Notes: generated by a model from the letters alone, not told the origin. Shown: positions 47,578-57,283, numbered from the stretch's first letter. The stretch: 64,000 nt of DNA from Oscillospiraceae bacterium (GCA_022769565.1 JALEJQ010000081.1:1-64000), one strand, 5' to 3'. Numbers and translations: made by a program.

Positions 47578-47619
47578 TGAAAAAAGCGGTACAGAGCCGG
47601 AAAACTCTCTGTACCGCAT
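47578..47619 (-). terminator. Terminator of the DAK2-domain gene
   Basis: Minus strand gcggtacagagag-ttttccgg-ctctgtaccgc-TTTTTT. Confidence 0.8.
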
Positions 47620-47629
47620 TTATGCAAAT

Positions 47630-49261
47630 TTATTCAACGGAAATAATGTAATAATACACAGGCTGTCCGCCGTTTATCATCATAATCTCAGCCTTGTCGC
47701 CGAACTTGTTTTGTACAAGATCCTGCAGGGCATCTGCGCTTTCGTCTGTAACGTCTGCGCCGTAAATTATGGTGATAAAGCCCGTATTGCCGCTGACCAT
47801 CTTCTTTATCAGCTTGTACGCAGCCTTTGTAACGTCTCTGTCAGTGATGGCAAGTTTACCGTTTTCCATACCCAGTATCTCGCCCTTTTTGATCTCCCTG
47901 CCGTCAAAATCGCTGTCTCTTGCGGCAAAGGTGACAAGTCCCGTGGAAACGCCTTCGATAGCCTTGGACATATTAAGGCGGTTGCTTTCAAAATCAGCTT
48001 CGGGGTCAAAGTTCAGCATAGCCGTCATTCCCTGGGGAATGGTCTTTGTTTGAAGCACGCATACACGCCTGTCTGCAAGCTTTACAGCCTGTTCCGCAGC
48101 CATAATGATGTTCTTATTGTTGGGAAGAACGAACACCGTTTCCGCAGGTGTTGCAAGGATAGCCTGGAGAATATCATCGGTTGACGGGTTCATAGTCTGA
48201 CCGCCCGTAACGATGCAGTCTGCACCCAGATTGCGGAAAAGCTCCTCAATACCGCTGCCTGAGGATACCGCAACGAAGCCGTAAGGCTTTTCGGGGGCGG
48301 CAGGAGTGAATTTCTGAACCTTCATAGCCGCAGCTTCTTTAGCCTTGTTTTCGTGCTGACGGCGCATATTGTCTATTTTAAGGTTGGTAAGCGCACCGAA
48401 AAGTATGCCCTCTTCAATAGCCTTTCCGGGGTGGTCGGTGTGAACGTGTACCTTGATAATGTCGTCATCGTCAACGGCAACAACGCAGTCGCCGATAGTT
48501 TCAAGAAAGGCTCTGAGCCTTGAAGCGTCGGGGCAGCCTGCGGACTTGTTTACGATAAATTCGGTGCAGTAAGTAAAGTTTATCTCCTCGTCAAAATCGC
48601 CCACAGCGGTCTTTGCAGAAGAAGCGGAAGTGCTTTCGCCTGTAACAGCCTTGCCGCCGCTGAAAACCTCCAACATAGCACGCCAGATAACGATAAGACC
48701 CTTTCCGCCTGCGTCAACAACGCCTGCTTTTTTCAGAACGGGGAGCATTTCCGGAGTTTGTGCAAGAGCCTTGTCCGCCTCATCGCAGATCTCGCTCCAC
48801 AGCGCAGCTTCGCTTTCTGTTGTATCAATGATCTCGGCAGCTTTTTCTGCCGCAAGCCTTGAAACTGTAAGTATAGTACCCTCAGTAGGGTTCATTACCG
48901 CCTTGTAAGCTCCCTTTACGCCAAGTGACAGAGCATTTGCAAGGTCGTGACAGTCCGCCTCGGTCTTGCCCTTGAGCGCCTTTGAGAAGCCTCTGAAAAG
49001 CAGGGAAAGGATAACGCCGGAATTTCCTCTTGCGCCTCTTAAAAGGGCTGCGGCAGCAGCGTCTGCGACCTGAGATACGGTGCTTCCGTCATCCATAAAC
49101 TGAAGTTCTCTGACAGCGCTGCCCATGGTCATGGACATATTAGTGCCTGTGTCGCCGTCGGGAACAGGGTAAACGTTAAGCTCGTCAACGGAGCGCTTGT
49201 TGTTGGAAATTGCAGCGGCTCCCGACAGAAAAGCATTTTTAAGCATTTTTCCGCTTATCAC
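47630..49261 (-). CDS. DAK2 domain protein (YloV/FakA-like fatty acid kinase)
   Basis: LNVYPVPDGDTGTNMSMTM, GARGNSGVILSLLFRGF, VVDAGGKGLIVIW; DegV-like C-terminal region. Confidence 0.92.
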   Translation of the reverse strand: MISGKMLKNAFLSGAAAISNNKRSVDELNVYPVPDGDTGTNMSMTMGSAVRELQFMDDGSTVSQVADAAAAALLRGARGNSGVILSLLFRGFSKALKGKTEADCHDLANALSLGVKGAYKAVMNPTEGTILTVSRLAAEKAAEIIDTTESEAALWSEICDEADKALAQTPEMLPVLKKAGVVDAGGKGLIVIWRAMLEVFSGGKAVTGESTSASSAKTAVGDFDEEINFTYCTEFIVNKSAGCPDASRLRAFLETIGDCVVAVDDDDIIKVHVHTDHPGKAIEEGILFGALTNLKIDNMRRQHENKAKEAAAMKVQKFTPAAPEKPYGFVAVSSGSGIEELFRNLGADCIVTGGQTMNPSTDDILQAILATPAETVFVLPNNKNIIMAAEQAVKLADRRVCVLQTKTIPQGMTAMLNFDPEADFESNRLNMSKAIEGVSTGLVTFAARDSDFDGREIKKGEILGMENGKLAITDRDVTKAAYKLIKKMVSGNTGFITIIYGADVTDESADALQDLVQNKFGDKAEIMMINGGQPVYYYIISVE

Positions 49262-49292
49262 TTTAAGATCTAACCCCTTTGTTAAAATATTC

Positions 49293-49658
49293 TTAGTCTA
49301 TCATACCGTCAACGAACACGGAGAGCTTTGCGATTTTCAGCCCTGTCTTATCCTCAACGGTATATCTGATCTTATGGGCAAGGTTTTCCGTTACTGCGGC
49401 AATATTTGTTCCGTAGAGAACGGATATATGAAGTGCGACGATCAGCTTGTTGTCGTCCGTAACGGAGAGCTTAACGCTCCGTCCGTTTTTTATTTTAGCT
49501 TTAACAAGAATAGAAATAAGGCGTTTTTTGTTTTCCGCAGGATTAAGAGCGGCAACGCCGAAGCATTGGGACGCAGTATAGTTTATCAGTGAAACAAGGT
49601 AATCTTCCAATATGCCTATTTTACCCAGATAATTTTCAACAGTAATCATGCAGGTCAT
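49293..49658 (-). CDS. Asp23/Gls24 family protein
   Basis: Small protein directly upstream of the FakA-like gene; VALHISVLYGTNIAAVTENLAHKIRYTVEDKTGLKIAKLSVFVDGM. Confidence 0.88.
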   Translation of the reverse strand: MTCMITVENYLGKIGILEDYLVSLINYTASQCFGVAALNPAENKKRLISILVKAKIKNGRSVKLSVTDDNKLIVALHISVLYGTNIAAVTENLAHKIRYTVEDKTGLKIAKLSVFVDGMID

Positions 49659-49736
49659 CTCCTTAAATCATATATAATTAATTATAGCACAGCACAAAAT
49701 ATTTTTCAATAGTTTGAAGCAGGAATTTTATGTTTT

Positions 49737-49951
49737 ATACTAATTCCAAACCGTTCTATAGACAAAGACGACAGATAGAATAATCCAAGTCAAGGAAGAT
49801 GACCGCAGACAGGCTGGTCTGTCGGTCAGCCCCTCTGTCACTTCGTGACACCTCCCCTCACAGGGGGAGATCACGCCTTTCAAGGGGGTCTGACGCAGAA
49901 TTGGATTATTATATCCGAGTATTTGTCTATAGGTTGGTTTGGAATTAGTAT
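49737..49951. repeat. MITE-like element, TACTAATTCCAAACC terminal inverted repeats
   Basis: atactaattccaaacc ... ggtttggaattagtat; internal core homologous to 36188..36348. Confidence 0.78.
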
Positions 49952-49956
49952 TAACA

Positions 49957-49993
49957 CAAAAGCCGCCGTGCGGTAAATGCACAGCGGCCGATT
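49957..49993 (-). terminator. Terminator of the P-loop gene
   Basis: Minus strand gccgctgtgc-attta-ccgcacggcggc followed by tttt. Confidence 0.6.
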
Positions 49994-50009
49994 TTCTTTA
50001 AAAGGGGGA

Positions 50010-50594
50010 TTATTCTCCCAAAAGTTCCTTTGTAATCCTTTTCATAGATTCGTTAAATTCATCCTGAGAGGAGTTCTTGAATATCATAAGCGTACCGTCG
50101 TTGTCTTCGTTGATAACTTCGGGAATTTCGAAATTAACGCCTGCGATATATTCATCCCAGTGTTCCAGCTTCCAAGTATCACGGTCGCTGTTGCGTTCGA
50201 TCATACGCTGATGACAAACTTCGGGGTCTGTTTCTACCCAAATGACCTTGAGAACGGCGCCTTTTTCCGCAAGACGGGCTTTAAGGTCGTGAATATACTG
50301 TCTGTCTCTTATTTCACGGGTGAAGGGAGCGTTGATAAGTGCAATATCGTTATAGTCAAGAGCTTCAAGAGCAAGATCAACGATCGCATAATATTCATAA
50401 TCACGGATGTTTTCTTCAAAGAAGTCGGAGCTTCTGTTGTATTCCTGATTTGCAACAACGAAGATCTGTTTTGACAGAACAATGAGAGTATCCTTGTCAA
50501 GATATACAACGTGCTTCAGATTTTTTGCGAGCTGTTTTGAAATGAAAGTTTTTCCGCAGGCCGGGGGAGATGTTACCAGAATAAGCTCTTTCAA
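50010..50594 (-). CDS. P-loop kinase-like ATPase
   Basis: LVTSPPACGKTFISKQLAKNL Walker A; VIWVETDPEVCHQRMIERNSDRDTWK. Confidence 0.75.
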   Translation of the reverse strand: MKELILVTSPPACGKTFISKQLAKNLKHVVYLDKDTLIVLSKQIFVVANQEYNRSSDFFEENIRDYEYYAIVDLALEALDYNDIALINAPFTREIRDRQYIHDLKARLAEKGAVLKVIWVETDPEVCHQRMIERNSDRDTWKLEHWDEYIAGVNFEIPEVINEDNDGTLMIFKNSSQDEFNESMKRITKELLGE

Positions 50595-50767
50595 ACTTTT
50601 TCATCCTTTCCTATCTGACCGTCTGAACGGTCCGTAACTAAATTTCATTATACCACATTAATTTGCTTTTTTCAACTAATCTTACAAATTATTTTAAACG
50701 CCTCAAAAAATATGTTATTTTACACAAATTTTATTTTATTTTGCGATCAAATACGTTTAATATGTAT

Positions 50768-51502
50768 TTAAAAATCGTCTTTGTAACGCTTTGCAGAGGG
50801 GAGAGCATTGGCTTTTTCCCGTACGGAATTACTTTCCCTGACTGCAGTTTCCTCGGCTTTCATAAGAAAACGGTAGAAGGGGACTATCTTTGTAAATTTG
50901 CCTTTAAGATACTCTGCAAGACCGTTCCCGAAAAGCATATCCGTATCACCGCTTGAAAGATTCACGCACAGGCTTTTGCGGTTGAGCCAGTTCTGCTTTT
51001 CCGCACTTTCGCCGGAAAAACGGCTGCGCTTGTACATTTCTCCTTCAAGAGCAAATTCCGGGGCGGATTTCAGCGCTTTGTTTGCCTCGTTAAAGCTGCT
51101 GTCGCTTTCGAGGATAAGTTTTCTTATTGCCTCCATGCTGCCTGTGCCTGCCTGATAATATCCGCAGCCCAGGGAAAAGCCCGTCTGTTCTATGCAGAAG
51201 TAAAAGCCGGGTATCTGTTCAAAGCGTTCCTTGGGACGGCTCACGGTTATCCATATGTGGTCGCGGAAAAGGGACTTGTCCTTAGTGAAGCGTGTGTCAC
51301 GGCGTACTCTGCTGATACGCTTAGGCGTGCATATAAGCTCGCTGTCTGTCTTCGTGAAAAATGGTTCAAGCTCGGCTGCCAGAGCCGTAAAAGGCTTTGT
51401 TACATATTCACGGTATATGTCCTTGTGTTCTTCGTACCATTCCTTGCTGTCGTGAAGTTTGTTTTCAAAAAGAAAGTCAAGGGATCTTTTTGAAAAGGGC
51501 AT
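50768..51502 (-). CDS. DUF2461 family protein
   Basis: SLDFLFENKLHDSKEWYEEHKDIYREYVTKPF..RISRVRRDTRFTKDKSLFRDHIWI..GFYFCIEQTGFSLGCGYYQ. Confidence 0.88.
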   Translation of the reverse strand: MPFSKRSLDFLFENKLHDSKEWYEEHKDIYREYVTKPFTALAAELEPFFTKTDSELICTPKRISRVRRDTRFTKDKSLFRDHIWITVSRPKERFEQIPGFYFCIEQTGFSLGCGYYQAGTGSMEAIRKLILESDSSFNEANKALKSAPEFALEGEMYKRSRFSGESAEKQNWLNRKSLCVNLSSGDTDMLFGNGLAEYLKGKFTKIVPFYRFLMKAEETAVRESNSVREKANALPSAKRYKDDF

Positions 51503-51524
51503 TTTATTCACCTCGTACATTTTT

Positions 51525-51614
51525 TGAAAGTGAAAAGCGGAAAGTTGAAAGTGGAATTAAGAAATTGCGCTTTTTAATACTAATTCCACTTTCCGCTTTC
51601 CTAATTCCAAATTA
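51525..51614. repeat. Small palindromic repeat (GTGGAATTTGGAAAGTTGAAAGTG family)
   Basis: gaaagtgaaaagcggaaagttgaaagtggaatta...taattccactttccgctttcctaattccaaatt. Confidence 0.65.
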
Positions 51615-51655
51615 AAATAAAAGATCCGCTTCTTTATGTAAGAAACGGATCTTGT

Positions 51656-51731
51656 TGGTTGGGGTGCAGGGATTTGAACCCCGGAAATGCCTGAGTCAGA
51701 GTCAGGTGCCTTACCGCTTGGCTACACCCCA
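51656..51731 (-). tRNA. tRNA-Gln (CTG)
   Basis: Minus strand tggggtgtagccaagcggtaaggcacctgactCTGactcaggcatttccggggttcaaatccctgcaccccaACCA cloverleaf. Confidence 0.92.
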
Positions 51732-51781
51732 GTATTCAGCTGCCGCTCGATACGATGAATATGAACGGCAACTGTCTTTGA

Positions 51782-51857
51782 TGGTTGGGATAGATGGATT
51801 CGAACCATCGAAATGACGGAGTCAAAGTCCGTTGCCTTGCCGCTTGGCTATATCCCA
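51782..51857 (-). tRNA. tRNA-Gln (TTG)
   Basis: Minus strand tgggatatagccaagcggcaaggcaacggactTTGactccgtcatttcgatggttcgaatccatctatcccaACCA cloverleaf. Confidence 0.92.
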
Positions 51858-51992
51858 GTTTATCGGAATTAAGCAAGCTCATCGTCAAACGACTTATATA
51901 TAATATCACAAAGAACTGCACATTGCAAGTGTTTTAAATCATTTTTGGTGATATACACAAAAACTTTTTTTGAAGTTGTGCATATATTACAA

Positions 51993-52592
51993 TTAAATCT
52001 CGCTTCTATTTTCCAGCGCCTTGAAAAGTGTTACCTTGTCTGCATATTCAAGCATTGCACCGACAGGCAGACCGAATGCAAGGCGTGTTACCTTTACGCC
52101 CATAGGCTTAAGCAGCTTTGCAATGTACATAGCGGTAGCTTCGCCTTCAACGGTAGGGTTGGTCGCCATAATGACCTCGTTTATGCCGCCCTTTTGTATC
52201 CTTGCCAGCAGCTCTTTTATGCGCAGGTCATCGGGAGCAACGCCGTCCATAGGGGAGAGCAGACCGTGCAGAACGTGGTATACCCCGTGGTATTCGTTGG
52301 TCCTTTCAAAAGCTGCAATGTCCTTGGGTGCTTCAACAACGCATACGGTGCTGTGGTCTCTTCTGTCGTCATTGCAGATGGGGCAAAGTTCCGTTTCGGT
52401 AAAATTAAGGCATTCGGAGCAATATTTCACCGTACTTTTTGCGTTGATTATAGCCTCTGCGAACTCACGGGCGTCATCGTCGCTCATTGTCATAACGAAA
52501 TATGCCAGCCTTTGGGCGGTCTTCATTCCTATTCCGGGCAGCTTTGCGAACTGTTCCGCAAGAATAACAAGGGGAAGAGCCGTGTTTGCCAT
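51993..52592 (-). CDS. recR: Recombination protein RecR
   Basis: [23 protein letters not shown], zinc finger [16 protein letters not shown], Toprim [12 protein letters not shown]. Confidence 0.97.
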   Translation of the reverse strand: MANTALPLVILAEQFAKLPGIGMKTAQRLAYFVMTMSDDDAREFAEAIINAKSTVKYCSECLNFTETELCPICNDDRRDHSTVCVVEAPKDIAAFERTNEYHGVYHVLHGLLSPMDGVAPDDLRIKELLARIQKGGINEVIMATNPTVEGEATAMYIAKLLKPMGVKVTRLAFGLPVGAMLEYADKVTLFKALENRSEI

Positions 52593-52620
52593 AATATCAG
52601 TCCTCTTTCGGAAAAATAAA

Positions 52621-52656
52621 CGCCGGAGCCTGTAACGTTAACAGCTCCGGCTGCAT
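52621..52656 (-). terminator. Hairpin terminator between ybaB and recR
   Basis: gccggagctgtta-acg-ttacaggctccggc then ttt. Confidence 0.55.
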
Positions 52657-52665
52657 AGTTGATGA

Positions 52666-53013
52666 TTAGAACAGACCGGGGAAGGAAACTCCGCCTGTGA
52701 TAGCGCCCATTTCCTTTTCGGAGGTCTCCTCGATCTGATGAACAGCGTCGTTGAATGCGCTGATAATAAGATCCTGGAGCATTTCGATGTCGTCCTTGTC
52801 CACTACTTCGGGCTTGATGGTGAGACCCTTGATCTCTTTTCTGCCGGACATAACTACTTCCACAGCGCCGCCGCCTGAAGTTGCGGTGAATTCTCTGTTT
52901 TCAATATCCTCCTGAAGAGAGGTTATCTGAGCCTGCATTTTCTGTGCCTGCTTGATCATTCCGTTCATGTTCTGAGCGCCGCCGCCCATTCCCTGTGGTA
53001 ATCTTGCTTTCAT
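52666..53013 (-). CDS. YbaB/EbfC nucleoid-associated protein
   Basis: MIKQAQKMQAQITSLQEDIENREFTATSGGGAVEVVMSGRKEIKGLTIKPEVVD. Confidence 0.95.
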   Translation of the reverse strand: MKARLPQGMGGGAQNMNGMIKQAQKMQAQITSLQEDIENREFTATSGGGAVEVVMSGRKEIKGLTIKPEVVDKDDIEMLQDLIISAFNDAVHQIEETSEKEMGAITGGVSFPGLF

Positions 53014-53100
53014 TGGTCTTATTCTCCTTTAATTTTTTACTTTTATCCAGTTTATAGCGTTTTCCGCTTTTTTACAGCTCATAAGAGAGCCGTAATTTGC

Positions 53101-54726
53101 TTATTTGTCCGATTCTGTCGGGATACCGTTGTCGTGAGCCTTTTTCAGGAGCGCTTCAACGGGACTTTCGGAAACTTCTTTTTTGGCTGTGCATTTTGCT
53201 CTTATCTGATATGCTTTGCCGGTTATCTTTACAACGGCTTCCATCAGCTTGTTGGCGTTATCCTTGTTCCGAAGCACGTTCATAAAGAAGGAGTTTTCCG
53301 AATAAACCAGCATATATCCCTGATTTTCCAACGCATAGGAGCCTGTAAGAGCGCCTGAGCCGGAGGGACACAGCACCGTGAATTCCTCAAGTATCTCAGC
53401 CCATTGTTCAACAGGCTTGAAATCGGCAGGATTAAGCTTTTGAAAGTCGGAGACCTGCTGTTCCGAAGCTACAGCAGTCTTGGGGCTTTCCGCAGGCGTT
53501 TTTCCTTCCGAGGAGCGGCGGTAAGGTTCCTGCACGGGTGCCCTGTTCATTGCTGAGGCGGCCGGAGCTGCAGCAAGCTTTTTCTCCAACATATCAATTT
53601 TAGCATAAATTTCAGAATTGTCAATAGCTGCACCCGATTGATAGGTCTGTGCCGAACACAGCTTTATCAGACACATTTCTATTTCCACACGCTTTGCCGA
53701 AACTCTTGCAATGCGCTCGTTGGACTTCTGCAGAGTGTCCAGAACGGCAAAAATGTCCTCAATGGTCATTGAATCGGCAAACTTTTTTATAATTTCGATC
53801 TCCGACGGCATACAAACAAGAGCGTCTGTGCTGCCGGGAACGGTCTTTGCGATCATAATGTTGCGGAACTGGGCTATAAGCTCATCGCACAGCTTCTGCA
53901 TATCCTTAGAAAGCTCGTGCAGCTCCTTTACAATAGTAACGGCTTTTGCGGCATTGCGGTCTATAACGGCTTCTATTATGCCGAAAAGGTAATCTCTTCC
54001 TGCAATTCCTGCGGCGTTTGCAACTACTTCCGCTGTTATCCTGTCCGAAAAGGCAACGCACTGGTCAAGGAGGGAAAGAGCGTCTCTCATTCCGCCGTCT
54101 GCGGTCTTTGCAATAAGCTCCGCAGCGTCGCTGTCAAGGGAAATGTTCTCCTTTTCCGCAACGTAAAGAAGCCTGTCCCTTATGTCCTCGGGAAGTATCC
54201 TTCTGAAATTGAACCGCTGACAGCGTGAAAGTATTGTCGGCAGCACCTTGTGCACTTCGGTGGTGGCAAGGATAAATTTAACGTGGGAAGGGGGTTCTTC
54301 CATAATTTTCAGCAGAGCGTTGACCGCCGAAGGAGATAGCATATGCACCTCGTCTATGATGTAAACCTTATATTTGCATCTTTCGGGGGTGTAGATCGTT
54401 CCTTCACGGAGGTCTCTTATATCATCAACGCTGCTGTTGGAAGCGGCGTCTATCTCGATAATGTCACCCAGAGCGCCTGCGTCTGCGTCACGGCATATCT
54501 CACATTCAAGGCAGGGATTGCCGTTTACGGGGTGCAGACAGTTCATAGCCTTTGCAAGAATTCTTGCGCAGGTGGTCTTTCCTGTTCCCCTTGAACCCGT
54601 AAAAAGGTAGGCGTGGGCGGTATTTCCGTTCACAAGCTGATTTTTTAGGGTTTGGGTGACCTGGGGCTGGGAAACAACGTCGTCAAAGCTGAGAGGACGG
54701 TATTTTCTGTATAAAGCCTGATACAA
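53101..54726 (-). CDS. dnaX: DNA polymerase III subunit gamma/tau
   Basis: YQALYRKYRPLSFDDVVSQPQVTQTLKNQL, TGSRGTGKTTCARILAKAMNC, IDEVHMLSPSAVNALLKIMEEPP. Confidence 0.97.
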   Translation of the reverse strand: MYQALYRKYRPLSFDDVVSQPQVTQTLKNQLVNGNTAHAYLFTGSRGTGKTTCARILAKAMNCLHPVNGNPCLECEICRDADAGALGDIIEIDAASNSSVDDIRDLREGTIYTPERCKYKVYIIDEVHMLSPSAVNALLKIMEEPPSHVKFILATTEVHKVLPTILSRCQRFNFRRILPEDIRDRLLYVAEKENISLDSDAAELIAKTADGGMRDALSLLDQCVAFSDRITAEVVANAAGIAGRDYLFGIIEAVIDRNAAKAVTIVKELHELSKDMQKLCDELIAQFRNIMIAKTVPGSTDALVCMPSEIEIIKKFADSMTIEDIFAVLDTLQKSNERIARVSAKRVEIEMCLIKLCSAQTYQSGAAIDNSEIYAKIDMLEKKLAAAPAASAMNRAPVQEPYRRSSEGKTPAESPKTAVASEQQVSDFQKLNPADFKPVEQWAEILEEFTVLCPSGSGALTGSYALENQGYMLVYSENSFFMNVLRNKDNANKLMEAVVKITGKAYQIRAKCTAKKEVSESPVEALLKKAHDNGIPTESDK

Positions 54727-54752
54727 AGCAGCTCACTTCCTTGGAAATCGGG

Positions 54753-55664
54753 TCAAAAATTGTTTTCTTCATTATCCGGCGAGGGGGCTTCCTCCGCCGC
54801 CTTTTTCATATGCTCGTCAATAAGGTCAAAGCAGCCTGCCGCCTCGGCCACGGAGCAGTAATATTTTCTGAAGCCGTTTATGTCGCTGAGATTGTTTACA
54901 AGCGCCTTTGAAAAGTATTCCCTGCTTTTGTCAATGTCTTTTTTCATCAGGTATGCAAGGGAACAGCCTCCAAGAGCAAAGGAGTAGTTCTTTCCCTCCT
55001 TTGCTGAGCGTTCGAAGTATTCAAGCGCCTTGTCGGGGTCGCTGCTTTTAAGGCAGCACATACCCATATCGGTGTAAATATATTCAAACATAGGGTTTCT
55101 TTCGAGCAGCTTGCCATAAAGCTCCATTGCTTCGGAAAAACAGCCGTTGGAAACACAGCACCGTGCGGCGAGAACGTAGGCAAGGTCGGAGTCAAGACCG
55201 TATTCCACCGCCTTGGAGTAGTAATTTGCGGCGTTTGTGGGATAACCCATCATTCTGTAGCAGCCGCCCGTATAAAAGGAGAGAACAGCTCTTTCGCCGT
55301 CCGAAAGCTCCATATTTTCTATTTCCTTGAAATCCTCAAGAGCGTCGTCGGGTCTGTTCGCTTTAAGGGAAGAAAAGCCGGAGGAAAAAAGCCTTGCTTT
55401 TCTGGAAAATCCGCCGAAATGTCCTCCGATTATTTCCGTATCGGAATTGCGCACTCTCAGCTTCAGCATATCACCGAAGGCTCCTGCGGCGGCAGAGACA
55501 AAGAATATTGCCGAGCCTCCGAAAATGACGAATGCGGCGGTATGGATGTCCGATTCAAAGTAAACGCAGACTAAGCAGCAGACAAAAACGTAGAACAGCA
55601 TAAGCGGAAGCACTGCTCTTGCCAGTTCAAGAAAACGCTTAAAAAAATAGATAAAGTTTATCAT
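54753..55664 (-). CDS. Membrane-associated TPR protein
   Basis: TM segments then TPR repeats; start placed at MINFIYFF because the upstream ORF extension overlaps SRP RNA. Confidence 0.75.
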   Translation of the reverse strand: MINFIYFFKRFLELARAVLPLMLFYVFVCCLVCVYFESDIHTAAFVIFGGSAIFFVSAAAGAFGDMLKLRVRNSDTEIIGGHFGGFSRKARLFSSGFSSLKANRPDDALEDFKEIENMELSDGERAVLSFYTGGCYRMMGYPTNAANYYSKAVEYGLDSDLAYVLAARCCVSNGCFSEAMELYGKLLERNPMFEYIYTDMGMCCLKSSDPDKALEYFERSAKEGKNYSFALGGCSLAYLMKKDIDKSREYFSKALVNNLSDINGFRKYYCSVAEAAGCFDLIDEHMKKAAEEAPSPDNEENNF

Positions 55665-55685
55665 TTCGTCACCGTAAGCATAAAA

Positions 55686-55811
55686 ATCCGGTACATAGGT
55701 GTGCAGGCTTGCTGCGGCACACAGAACGATCCGCTTAATGCTGCTCGGTTCCCCGCCTGACATGGTTCACGGAGTACTGTTGCACAGGGCCCGCACACCT
55801 ATATACCGGAT
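55686..55811 (-). ncRNA. ffs: Signal recognition particle RNA
   Basis: Minus strand ccggtatataggtgtgcgggc...GUGAACCAUGUCAGGCGGGGAACCGAGCAGCAUUAAGCGG...gcctgcacacctatgtaccgg; complementary ends and SRP domain-like loop. Confidence 0.88.
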
Positions 55812-55900
55812 AAAAATCCGTATTATTCGGTTAAAACTGCAGATGCAGTATTTCGGTAAAATACATTATAGCACATTGCAGATATTTTTGCAAGGGGTAT

Positions 55901-55960
55901 TTTAAAAAAATATATTTTTATTTAAAAAAATATATTTTTATTTAAAAAAATATATTTTTA
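55901..55960. repeat. Three perfect tandem copies of a 20-bp AT-rich unit
   Basis: tttaaaaaaatatattttta x3 at 55901, 55921, 55941. Confidence 0.97.
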
Positions 55961-56275
55961 TTTATAAAACCGATTTTGTGTGCAGAAAAAATAAGTTTGT
56001 CCATACTTGACGGCATATGTTAGGAACATACTTTTAGACAATGTGACAAAAATCTACTTAAACGATTTAATTGGCTTATTTTTGAGGTTGACAAATTGGT
56101 GAAAAGTGTACATTATAGACCAAATAATTTGTTATAATAGTCGAAAAATTTTTCAGAAACTGTTTTACTATTGAAATTCTATTAAAATTGGAGTAAAATA
56201 AAATAAATATGTGGCACAAAAACGTTCCGGGTCTCCGGGCGGTATGATTATATTATTATGTAAGGTGGCAGATTA

Positions 56276-57283
56276 ATGGGGTCCAATATCATTCTTTACG
56301 GTCCTCCGGGTACCGGTAAAACCTACAATACGGTAGCGTACGCTATTTCGATCATTTACGGCAGACCTATCAGAGAGGTCATGAAGGACGATTATAACGA
56401 TCTCCTTGAAAAATATCACGCTCTGAAAACCCTGTACGGTCAGATCGAATTCACGACCTTCCACCAGTCCTTCGGCTACGAAGAATTTGTTGAAGGTATC
56501 AAGCCTGTGTTCATTCAGGTAATGAACGAAAAGGGCGAGCGTTCCCGTAAGGAAGAAATGGTTTACCGTGTAAGTCAGGGTGTTTTCAAGCGGTTCTGCG
56601 ACGAAGCGGCGAAAAATCCGGGAGAAAAATACGTCTTTATCATAGACGAAATAAACCGAGGCAACGTTTCAAAGATCTTCGGTGAAATGATCACTATCAT
56701 CGAACCGACGAAACGAATAGGACAGGCCGAGGAGGCAACCGTTAAGCTGGCTTATTCGCAGGAAGCATTCGGCGTTCCCGACAATGTTTACATACTCGGT
56801 ACCATGAATACCGCCGACCGCTCTATTGCAATGCTTGACTCGGCTCTCAGACGACGTTTCGACTTCGTTGAAATGATGCCGAACCCCGACCTGCTTGCAG
56901 GCGTTATGGTGGAAGGTATAGATATACGCCAGCTTATGATAAAGATCAATAAGCGCATCGAGATACTTCTTGACAGAGACCATACTATCGGACACGCTTA
57001 CTTTATGGCGCTGCGTTCAAGACCGAGCCTTGCTGTGCTTGCGCATATCTTCAAGAACGCTATCGTTCCGCTGCTCCAGGACTATTTCTACGACGATTAC
57101 GAGAAGATACGCCTTGTCCTCGGCGATGCAAACAAGGAGGAGAATGAGCAGTTCGTTAAGGCTACCGACGTTGACTATGCTCAGATATTCGGCGCAAACG
57201 CAGAGCTTTACCTTGAAAACGATGAGGTCTACACTATAAATAATGCCGCTTTCGGCAACGTTAACGCTTACCTTAAAATATAG
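56276..57283 (+). CDS. McrB-like AAA+ NTPase without N-terminal recognition domain
   Basis: ILYGPPGTGKTYNTVAYA, TTFHQSFGYEEFVEGIKP, FIIDEINRGNVSKIFGEMITIIE, GTMNTADRSIAMLDSALRRRFDF. Confidence 0.9.
   Translation: MGSNIILYGPPGTGKTYNTVAYAISIIYGRPIREVMKDDYNDLLEKYHALKTLYGQIEFTTFHQSFGYEEFVEGIKPVFIQVMNEKGERSRKEEMVYRVSQGVFKRFCDEAAKNPGEKYVFIIDEINRGNVSKIFGEMITIIEPTKRIGQAEEATVKLAYSQEAFGVPDNVYILGTMNTADRSIAMLDSALRRRFDFVEMMPNPDLLAGVMVEGIDIRQLMIKINKRIEILLDRDHTIGHAYFMALRSRPSLAVLAHIFKNAIVPLLQDYFYDDYEKIRLVLGDANKEENEQFVKATDVDYAQIFGANAELYLENDEVYTINNAAFGNVNAYLKI

Noticed and set aside
50010-50594. Zeta-toxin-like toxin gene
   Set aside because: P-loop kinase fold is plausible, but no antitoxin gene is adjacent and there is no specific zeta-toxin signature.
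55665-55763. N-terminal extension of the TPR ORF
   Set aside because: Overlaps the SRP RNA; the internal Met at 55664 gives a more sensible TM start.
55901-55960. Possible CRISPR-like array
   Set aside because: Contiguous tandem repeat without spacers; no cas genes in the window.
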